64,000 nt of DNA, taken from contig MNCI01016594.1 of the NCBI GenBank assembly GCA_015680685.1, forward strand, positions 406,551-470,550. The letters are read 5' to 3'. This document shows, one piece after another, positions 55,321 through 64,000 of the stretch (positions are counted from its first letter, which is position 1; every line of letters begins with the position of its first letter). Below the pieces are notes generated by a model that was not told where the DNA came from, made no database searches, and saw only the letters and a list, made by a program, of their open reading frames with translations. The DNA is from Gnetum montanum (Eukaryota > Streptophyta > Gnetopsida > Gnetales > Gnetaceae). Both the position numbers and the translations under genes were made by a program.

Positions 55321-57198
55321 TATATTTTTGTTTTATACATTTTTTTTACACCTTTTTATTTTGCAAAGTTTTTCAAATTTACTTATTTTTGTCTTACACC
55401 ATCATTATCATTTTTACTATTTCTTTGTTTGGTTGATTTACTTTTATTCATCTTACAATAAGTGCTCATGATGGTGGATTGTATTATAATAGTGTTGATT
55501 GCTAATGTTTGGTTTTTATCTTTGATTCTCAATGTTGATATTAAGATATGGTGCTTTTGATAAAACAGGCAATGAGTCCATGTCACCCATTGACCTGTTC
55601 AACTCTATGGTCTCCCTTGGTTTTGGAACTGTACTGTCCCTTTTTCTAATTAAACTATTAATGAATTGGTGGCTTGGTATTTTTCACACTAAAGGAAGGA
55701 CTAAATGGTTGAAAAGGGTGTGACTTCAAGGGGATTCGATGCATTTGTGCTGGTTATTCTTTTAAGTGCTTGGATGCTTTTTCTTGGGTTTTCCACCATT
55801 CTGCCATCGATCAAATATGAGGAAGTTGAGTGAATAAAAATAAGTCTTTGCATGGTATGGTTCTCATGCAAAAAAAGAAAAAAAGAAAAATATGGGCACA
55901 CCCCTTAGACATAATAAAGAAATATGGGCTACAAGCACTAGTTATGGCACTAGAAAGACATGTTACCCATGCCTGAAGGTTCCCTCTAACTAAGGCCCTT
56001 TCTCGCTTCCTGCTTCTCCATCTTGCTCTCCTTGGGATGGTGGTGAATCTTTGTGAGGGCTTTCTTTTTGCTTCAAGGGAATGGATTGGCCAAGTGTATT
56101 GATGTGAGGTCACTAAATGTGGTTGGTTTGAGTCTAGACTTAGAATGAGTTCTACTCAGTTACATTAACCATGACATACACAAGGGACTTTACATAGCCT
56201 TGCTCTTGTGATTCCATTCCATTTTCTACTCTCCATCTTTCTTCCCATTTTCCACCTCATTGCTAGTTTTATGATTAGTCCATATCTTGGTTGATGCATT
56301 GTTTTTCCTTCGTAAATTCTTATGGGTAAGTTTTTAACTCTTTCTTCCAAATGCCATTCCTAGAGCCTACAGACTCTTTGTTTTGTGGGTTTGCTAGGGT
56401 ATAAAGGGAATGAGCCTTCTTTGGGGAGGACCCACTGGCATTCGTTTTTGATGCAATTGTTAAGTTCTTTCCCTTAAACATTATTTGCAAACAACCATTT
56501 CTCGTTTCATCCCCATCTTTGACATCCACTATATTGGCGTTGCTGTTGTTATTTTTCCCATCTTTCTTGTTCCTTATATTTTTCCATCTTATTGCTACCA
56601 GAGGTTCCCTCTTAGTTGTGGGGGCCCTAGCACAAATTTTTCAATTTCTCCATTCTACTACTTGCCTAACCGCTACACCTTGGGTAGTTATTAGTAATAA
56701 ACCTGTAACTTAGTTTCTTCCATAATCACAACCCAGCCAATGCACTTTATATTGAGGAAAGTTATCAATTGTATTGTGGCTTACTTATCCTTTCTCATTC
56801 GTGATTGTGTTGTATGTGTAGATGGTGACTACACAAACTATGGACTGGAATAGGAGGAAGCACTCGGGATGGACTGGAGTTAGAGCGTTTACGCCAGGAA
56901 TAGGTTTGGTTGCATGGCTATGGATAAACAATAGAAGATGCAATTACGACATCAGCAACAACACACCTCATTTTCTTTTCTCCCTTTTTTCTCTTTAAGC
57001 TGTTAAGTGAAGGTCTGGATGTCATCCATGTATAGTGTTCATCAAAAAGGGTGTGAACACCAATGTTGTAATATGTTTATCGATTCGTTCACCAGGAACT
57101 TCGAGTCTGTTATTCCCTATCACTGTTAGTTTTTATTCGGTCAATAATCCCATACCTTCACAATATTTTGTAAGGAACTCAAGGATGGTTATCATTTA
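55321..57198 (+). other. Non-coding 3' region of Gy5
   Basis: Alignable with Gy4 40997-42862 over most of its length. No accessory ORF. Small open frames (55532-55723, 56485-56713) have no conserved counterpart in Gy4. Confidence 0.65.
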
Positions 57199-57210
57199 GT
57201 CATGGAGGTA
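57199..57210 (+). other. Polypurine tract of Gy5
   Basis: GTCATGGAGGTA before the LTR; one G-to-A relative to Gy1 and Gy4. Confidence 0.8.
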
Positions 57211-58021
57211 TGATGAGCCATGATATCATGTACATGATATCATGGCCTTCCACACGATATCGTGTATGTGATATTATGGCCTGCCTCATTGCCTATAAAT
57301 AATAGGTGGGCGCACTTGGTTTGCATAGTTAATATTAGTCCCTTACCCAAACTCTTGCCTTTTCTTCCTCTCAAAGTTAAAATTATTTTTGCGTGCCCAC
57401 AGTAGGATTCACAAAGTGAATGGATCTTTATTCGAGCATTGTGTACTTGAGCATACCTTGTGTACGGCAATAAAGATGAACTTTGTGATAAACCTTGTAG
57501 CATTTAGAATATATTTATTAATGTTAATTACTATTACTTAATGGTTTCCTTAGTCAATTAATGATTCTCTCTCACCCTACAACTCTCCTAAGTAAGCACA
57601 CATAGTACGATCACTTCAAGCATGTGTGTAACACTTTGTAATCCAATAATGATTAGCATTTGGTAATCCTAGTAGTGTTGTACTGGTTTAGGATGTGTAC
57701 GGAGAGTGAGAATAGATACTGGTGTTAGGATTAGTTAGAGACTAGTTAATAAGTAGTCAAATTAAATTAGTTACTTAGTTATCTCTCTCCTCCCTTATTA
57801 GTAGCAGGACATAAAAACATAAAAAAGTATAAAAATCATATGCCTCAAGTTTACTTAACCATACAATCATGACATACAAGTAAGCTTGTGAAGAAAATGA
57901 TTGATTAACCCGTTCTTGTTCCACAAGGGCGCATAAGCACTTAGTCCTTGGAATTCGACCAGATCATGCATGGATGCTCTTATTCATATGGTTGAGCGTA
58001 GGGATACCTCACCGCTCATTA
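57211..58021 (+). repeat. 3' LTR of Gy5
   Basis: TGATGAG to CTCATTA. Dyads 57219-57275 mostly of the decayed form CATGATATCATG; TATAAATA near 57294-57301. Confidence 0.88.
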
Positions 58022-58026
58022 GGGAT

Positions 58027-58390
58027 CAAGCTCATGAGGTATACTATGAAGCTTTGGAAAGAGTCATAGAGTAACATCTTAGACTTGAATTCATAATATT
58101 AGAAAATCAATTTAGATTTATGTTAGGAAGATCTACTATAGAAGTTATTTTCTTGATATGAAAATTGATGGGGAAATTTAGAAAACATAGAAAAAATATT
58201 TAAATGGTCTTCATTGACTTGGAAAAATCATATGATATAGTGTTTAGAGATATTATTTGGTAGACCTTGTAGAGGAAAAACATTCTTGATAAATATATTA
58301 AAGTGATTTAAGACATGTATGAAGGAGCTACCACTAAAATTAGAATAGGTTATGAAATAACATTTAATTTTCTAGTCACAATAGGTTTTT
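58027..58390 (+). pseudogene. RTE1 LINE, segment 2: RT core
   Basis: Continues exactly from 48101 once Gy5 and one GGGAT are removed: KLMRYTMKLWK (58027 on), ENQFRFMLGRSTIEVIFLI (58099-58155), VFIDLEKSYDIVFRDIIW (58207-58260), DMYEGATTKIRI and FNFLVTIG (to 58386). The D of FIDLEKSYD is the first RT catalytic Asp. Confidence 0.8.
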
Positions 58391-58409
58391 TGAATTCACT
58401 TTAGATTAA

Positions 58410-58878
58410 TGTTGAATTGGTCCAATAGTCAGTCAACACCAATATACACATAGGTAATCTTTTAGAATGTAGTTTTTTATTAGGAAAGTTGTAGAATTAG
58501 TAATGCCAGGATAATTCCGAGCATGATAATCCTTGGGAGTCTCCTAGATAGGAACCTTAGTTCTATAAGTATTTATTACTAATTCGTTCATTCAATTTTT
58601 TGTATGTATGGTTTTTTTATTGAATAGTGTAATGGAAAAAGGCATTTGAATTCATTCAATCTGTAGTTCACTAAAGAAGCAGAAGAAGAACTTTTAGTCA
58701 ATAGGAACTAAGTCAATCACCTCTAGAAGAAAATGGGGGTTAAGCACCCACTCGGTATAAATAGCCAACAAGGGCTATTGCCAATAGTAGTAGAATTTGG
58801 AATTTCTGAGGATAAAGAAAACTAGTGTTATTCCATCTAAGAGCTTAGTAAAGCATTGATCTTTGGTAGAATTGAACA
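58410..58878 (+). repeat. Co3: copia-type solo LTR (tentative)
   Basis: 469 bp with near-perfect terminal inverted repeat TGTTGAATT ... AATTGAACA, a TATA-like CTATAAGTATTTATTA near 58573, and no coding sequence. It interrupts RTE1 between the TIG and HQGS motifs. No TSD is preserved (ATTAA against AATGG). Confidence 0.45.
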
Positions 58879-58884
58879 AATGGG

Positions 58885-59288
58885 ACTAAGAAAACTAAAG
58901 TGTTTTCTTCAATACATCAAGGGTCTAAACTTAGCCCATACTTATTTTTCATTATCATGAATGATTTAACAAAGGAAATACAAGATAAAATCAATTGATA
59001 TATACTATTTGTAGATGATATTATGTCAGTGGTTACAACTCAAGAAAATGTTGCTTCTAAAATGGAGAAATGAAGACATGCTCTAGAATAAAAAGGCTTA
59101 GAAATTAGTAGAAGTAAGAAAAAAAACATGTAGAATATAATTTTTATAACATAAACAATTGTGAACAAAAAGTTGCTCACTGTAAATATTTTTACTAACT
59201 AGGATTAATTCTCTAATTAGATGGTGTAATTGATAAGGATATAAGAAATATTATTGAAGCATGATGGTCAAAATGGTGATAGGCTAGT
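58885..59288 (+). pseudogene. RTE1 LINE, segment 3: RT C-terminal part
   Basis: SIHQGSKLSPYLFFIIMNDL (58906-58965), then ILFVDDIMSV (59003-59032), the YADD-type catalytic box as FVDD, and an EKGLEISRSK-like motif near 59090-59115. It stops at 59288 where R2b begins. Confidence 0.75.
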
Positions 59289-62200
59289 TGTCACAACCTA
59301 AAAATTTATAAACATTAAGCTATTTAATTTAATGCATGTGTTTAATGCTTTAATGTTGTTAGATGCATTTCAATAGATCGGCTGTAATATTCTTAGTTAA
59401 ATCATAGGATTATATTACTATTGGTACTCCTATTATTGTTGTTAGTTTCATACATAAGTGAATGTAATTTGCTTACTAGGATATTTTGTTAAAGTTTTAT
59501 ATCCTTTGTAATTAGTCTCTTATAAAATAGAACCACAATCATAGATAATTTTCCATGTAGACACTTTGACATAAAAATTTTGCATTTTGGTATCATCACA
59601 TCATGCCACTGAGATTCTTTAATTGAATCTTTAATTCATGGCACTAAACATGTATATGCTTCATTAAGCTCATATTGATAAAAATCATTCCATTGCATTG
59701 TTTGATCATAAAACTAAATATTTGATTGTAACCAAGGCTTTAATTTATGGAAAGAAGTCATTATGAAAAGTAATGGATAGAGCATTATGGAAAAGCATAT
59801 TGTTAAATAGGTACTTAGCTCTCATGACTTGTATCTATAGTTTGTCACTTTAAAGTTGCCACATAAACTTATCCAACAATGCTAGATTTATATGACTTAA
59901 ATAGTGAATAACCCACCCACCCTATTGGATGGGACAACAAAGATCATTCCAGTTTATTGAATGAAAGCTGAATTATTTAATATGAAACCAAAGATAATGT
60001 TGTTCTAGTTTCTCCAATTTATTCAAAATTTCTTTTGGGACATTAAAACATGAAAGATAATAAAGAGGGGTAGCTTGCAATATCAAACAAATTAACTAGA
60101 GACTTCTTGCTTGTGTTATCAATTTATCCTTCCATACTAACAATCTTCTATTAAATTTTTTAATGATTTCTTTCCATAAATTGATTTTCATTCTACTAAT
60201 GAAAAGTGGGAGTCCCAAATATTTATTAGGAAATTTATATTTTTGATATTATAGTTTCAATAAAAAGTATTTAAATACTATAATAGGTGTGCCAAAATTG
60301 AAAATCCTACTCTTTTTGAAATTGATTTGTAGGCCTAATGCTTGAATAAAAGTAGGAAGACAATTAAAATCATTATTAAGGACATGTTTATAACATTTGA
60401 AAAAAAAATCATTAACAAATTGGGAATGTGTAAAATTTGAACATCCATGGGATGGAGTGATGCCTTTGATAAGCTGCTATGGTTTGTATTTTCAAAGGAT
60501 AGCACCAAGACCTTCCATTACCATAATAAATAAATAAGAAGAGATTAGGCCTCCCTAATGAGTCCCATTTTTTGTCATGAAATCATCTATACGTTGCGCA
60601 TTAATTAAGAGAGAAAAATGGGTACCTTTATAGCATTGCTTCAATGTTTATAAGTAATGTTTTGGAAAATATAATTTGCAAAGCATATCATCAAAGGAAT
60701 TATAAGAAATGTTGTCATAGGCCTTTCTTAGATCTAATTTAAGAGCAACACTTGGTGCCTTCTGGAGATGGGCTGAATGGAGAATTTCTTGAGTGAGGAG
60801 AAATTGATCCAAAATATATCTACTAGGAACAAAGCCATCTTGCTTAGATGCAATAATAGATTGAAAAACCTTGCTTACCAGATTAGCCATAAATTTGGAT
60901 ATGATTTTGTAAATAGTATTACATAAGCTAATTTTTCTATAGTCTTTGATATTAATTGCTTTAGCTTTCTTTGATAATAAAGAGATTCATGTAATATTAA
61001 GTTCACTCAAAATACAATTTTTCCTCTAAAAAGCAAAGATAATATCAAAAATATCTTTACCAACAATGTGCCAAGAAATTTAAAAATATTTAACTACAAA
61101 TCCATTTGAACTTGATGTCTTAAAATTGGACATAATTTTTATAGTCTCCCTAACCTCCTCTAAAGTTGGAGCCCTATTGAGTAATTGAATATCGTGTGGA
61201 GTAAGCTTACTATCAACTACTTCATTGACCTTCCTTAATGCCTCTCTATCATGATTTACTTCTTTACTTAATAAAACATAATAAAAATTGATTGCAATAC
61301 AAGAAATTTGATCTTAATTTGAAGTGGTAGTGCCATCATCTCCTTCCAATTGAAGAATTGATGATTTGAAACAATGAACTGATGCATATTAATATAAAGA
61401 CACCATTTCACTCTTGTCCTTTATTTCTAATACTCTAATTATTATTACTAAAGATCATCAAAAGCATGAAAGAGAGTCCACTCATGATCTTAAAGATCAT
61501 GAGATTAGCCAATCACATCAACTTATTATTGAATTTGGTCTAATTGTGTAAATATATCTTGCTTTTGATTATGGTAGTTAATTGGATGTTTTCTTCTCCA
61601 TTGAATCATAGCTTGTCTAACACATTTTAATCTTTGAAGCACCATGTTAGGAAACCTATGTTGCCATTTTTGCTAGATAATTTCTTCAACTTGAGATGAT
61701 TTACTTCAATAATTCTCTCATCTAAACATTTTTGTATGAAATCTCACTTTTTTACAAAGAAAAATCAACCATTGATTTGAGCATGTATGAGGTAGGTGTC
61801 GAGCTGATGTAAAGGGAAAGGATTCATACCATGGGATAGAAGTAAGAAAATGATCTAGCTTATACAAAACTCTAGTTGCACCCTAATGTTGATTTGACTA
61901 ATTATATTATCCATCCAAAAGAGTGATATGGAAGTTTATTTTAAATTAAAATTAAATATTGCATAAATAATTTTTGTTATGAATGTACTTTAGGATGATG
62001 TCCTATCTAGAATCTAATCTAACACATGTGTTTGAGACATTCAAAAATGTTATTTTGGATCCTTAATTTACTAGAATTGGAGTTATAGTTTTTGAGATAT
62101 CACATTTATAGTTTTCGAGATATCACATTTTCTAGGTTGCTAAAAAATATCATAAAGTCTCAACACTTGAATTGGGAAACTACGATAAGTGAAGCTCAAG

Positions 62201-64000
62201 TAGGATTTCAATATATAGTTAGGTTGAACACTTAATAAGGACTTCGTAGATTGAAATGGAATTTGATTGAAAATACTAGTGTGCATGTTATGAGTGTTAA
62301 ATCTCAAGGATTGTAATTGGAGGAGAAAGTTATGAATGAACTTGTGAAAATAATTATTTAAAAAAAAGGTAAAAAGAAAAATTTCAAAAATAAAAAAAAG
62401 GTGGTTTGAGGTGCATGTCCATGTGCAAGGTGATTTTTTTAAACATATATGTATCATGTATATGTCATATAACATATATAATGTTATATTCATATCCTAT
62501 ATCACCACCTCTCTCTCTTTGTTGCATTACCAATTTCCATCATTTGTCTTCTACACCAGGTTTTCTAGTAAAAACTGTATTTCGTCATATTTGTTTCCAT
62601 TAAAAAATCATTTTTTCCATTTCTTCTTCATTGTGAAGCCAATTTCAGCCTAGTTTCTTTCATTTCAGGCTTATCTCTTCTATTTTTGAATAGGTAAGAA
62701 GTTTGCATGTTGCACTGAATATGATTCTTCCACTTATAAATAGATTATGTTCTTTGGTATGTCTCATTTTAGTTTGTAAAGGATTTTTGGCACACTACTT
62801 AAAATTGAAGTAAGATAATTTTGGGCATCTTGGTAGGATAGAAAAAACATAAGAGGATTCTAGAAGTTTGCCAACTCATGTAAGAAAGATTATTTAAATT
62901 TCTTGCCCTAGTTTGTTGTGGATTTCTTAAGAAATTTTATCTTTCTTTTCTATGTCACTCTCCTATTTTGTTGTGGATTTTGTACATGTTCTTTATTTCT
63001 ACTTTTGGGTTTTTAATTATTTTTCCATGCTTTTAATTATTATGCCAGAACTTTGCTAATTTTCATCAATTTGGAGTTGTTTTTTATATGGAAAATTAGT
63101 TTTTTAATCTTGTTAAGATCATTTTTTATATTTTTTTATGATTATTTGGATTATGTCAAAACTTGGTCAATTATTTAATGTTAGCTCTTGATATAAACAT
63201 GATTTTGTTAGATTTTATGGAATTTTGGCTATTATGGATATTTGACTATTTTGGAAAATCTTTTGGATTTATGAAATAAAATAATAAATATATATGATTA
63301 ATTTTGCTTAGTTGGTAATAGGAGCTACAAAGTTTTTAGATGCCCCCACTTGCATGCAGTAGTAAAGTATTCTATAGTAGGATCCATCCCATGGGAACAA
63401 GGGTTTTTGGATGAATTTTCTACTTTGGATTTTGATTCATAAGTTTATGTGAGGGTGGGAAACTAGTTGAGACCATAGCACTAAGCAGTTGAGTTTAGCA
63501 GTATACAATGAGGCATAGTCAAAATCTATCCTATTGATGACACGTGTACCTTGGCCATTGAGCATGTTAGTAGTGAGGCTATTGCCAAGACCCAACCATG
63601 AGCAACTTGTTTAGGTTCATGAGGATAATTTAATAATAGTAGTGAGATTATTTCAAGACCTATTAGTGTGTTCCTTTGATACTAAGGATAACCAAGAGCT
63701 AGCCTTTAGATATGCTTAAATAAAAAATATATTATTTTGATATTTTTAAAAATTTATGGTATTTCTAAACTTTAAAACATTTTTTGAATATTTAATTAGA
63801 AATATTTACCTTGCTCATATCATAATACTTTTGGCCCAAAACATTTATGTTTCATGAAGAGGGAATAAAATAACCTTTGTAATTTGAGGGATTTTGACTC
63901 CTCTTGCATTCAATGCAGAGAGCCCAGGGTAGTCATGGCAACATTGGAAGAATGATATGAAATGAAAGATGGATTAATTCTACATAATATGAACCTTCTA
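59289..64000 (+). mobile_element. R2b: second copy of the large LTR-like repeat, interrupted by L1b and cut by the window end
   Basis: Starts TGTCACAACC right after RTE1. 59289-59570 aligns with 33612-33850 of R2a, and about 61930-64000 with 34150-34219 plus 43687-45960. The position matching the Gy4 insertion is uninterrupted (about 61992-62008). No ORF of its own. Because both copies start with TGTCACAAC inside two unrelated LINEs, this is a true element end. Confidence 0.6.
59690..61880 (-). pseudogene. L1b: L1-type LINE remnant (linker and RT)
   Basis: Minus strand. LEGDDGTTTSN near 61345, then TPHDIQLLNRAPTLEEVRET, SSNGFVVKYF, the long frame 60890-60648 with SIIASKQDGFVPSRYILDQF, QEILHSAH and ALKLDLRKAYDNISYNSFDD (first RT Asp), then FVND (YADD position, second Asp of the pair kept) near 60418, INFKKSRIFNFG and YLGLPLFISRMKINLWKEII. 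It lacks its endonuclease and lies inside R2b. It differs from L1a in orientation and in the part preserved. Confidence 0.75.

Larger units (their letters stand above)
48107..58021 (+). mobile_element. Gy5: full-length decayed Athila/Tat-like gag-pol element
   Basis: LTRs 48107-48870 and 57211-58021; perfect TSD GGGAT at 48102-48106 and 58022-58026. Same order as Gy4. gag and protease share one frame (49011 to about 52000); RT and RNase H share another (52343-53932), so one frameshift separates them. It keeps the FMDD RT box and all four RNase H acidic motifs, so it is biochemically less damaged than Gy4 at key residues. It splits the RTE1 RT domain. Confidence 0.9.

Overview
The window is plant nuclear DNA: one ordinary host gene in a large nest of transposable elements. 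That makes a big, repeat-rich land-plant genome likely, and gymnosperm-sized intergenic space would fit, but nothing here fixes the species. The only intact-looking host gene is an R2R3-MYB transcription factor on the minus strand (5025-6256, three exons, canonical splice sites). Its upstream region carries a cluster of G-box/ABRE-type sites. I see no rRNA gene, functional tRNA gene, CRISPR array or bacterial feature.

Layout (names are mine). 1-2317: 3' end of a plus-strand Ty3/gypsy element, Gy1. 2318-5024: non-coding DNA with three short tandem duplications. 5025-7050: MYB gene and promoter. 7356 to about 13430: old non-coding copia-like element Co1 (minus), with a tRNA-Met primer site but no gag or pol. 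From about 14.35 to 47.27 kb lies one L1-type LINE (L1a, plus). It is split by Gy2 (14511-23139, TSD ACATG), Gy3 (23422-33402, TSD ATAAG, itself carrying copia element Co2 at 25836-32350), and a large LTR-like repeat R2a (33612 to about 46.5 kb, itself carrying Gy4 at 34220-43686). From about 47.3 to 59.29 kb lies a second LINE, RTE-like (RTE1, plus), split by Gy5 (48107-58021, TSD GGGAT) and by a copia-type solo LTR. A second copy of the R2 repeat (R2b, from 59289) runs off the window and contains a minus-strand L1 remnant (L1b).

All five Gy elements belong to one Athila/Tat-like Ty3/gypsy family: TGATGAG...CTCATCA LTR ends, a primer site resembling the complement of tRNA-Asp, a CATGGGGGTA polypurine tract, and GATATCGCG dyads just upstream of TATAAATA in the LTR. 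Gy4 and Gy5 carry gag, protease, RT, RNase H and integrase, all decayed. Gy1, Gy2 and Gy3 lack pol in what is visible but keep a different, long sense-strand ORF next to the 3' LTR. In Gy2 that ORF is one 921-codon frame with no net frameshift, broken only by nonsense mutations.

The most interesting observation is that the pol-less gypsy element Gy2 and the unrelated pol-less copia element Co2 have the same plan: gag, then a second promoter-like block built from the same kind of dyad motifs as that element's own LTR plus a TATA box, then an accessory ORF with a basic N-terminus and a region resembling the 'putative plant transposon protein' domain (I believe Pfam PF20167). This suggests that non-autonomous retrotransposons of two superfamilies have independently acquired a separately transcribed accessory gene. 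Two single-N positions (18605, 50192) are flanked by perfect 70-bp and 47-bp duplications and look like assembly joins.
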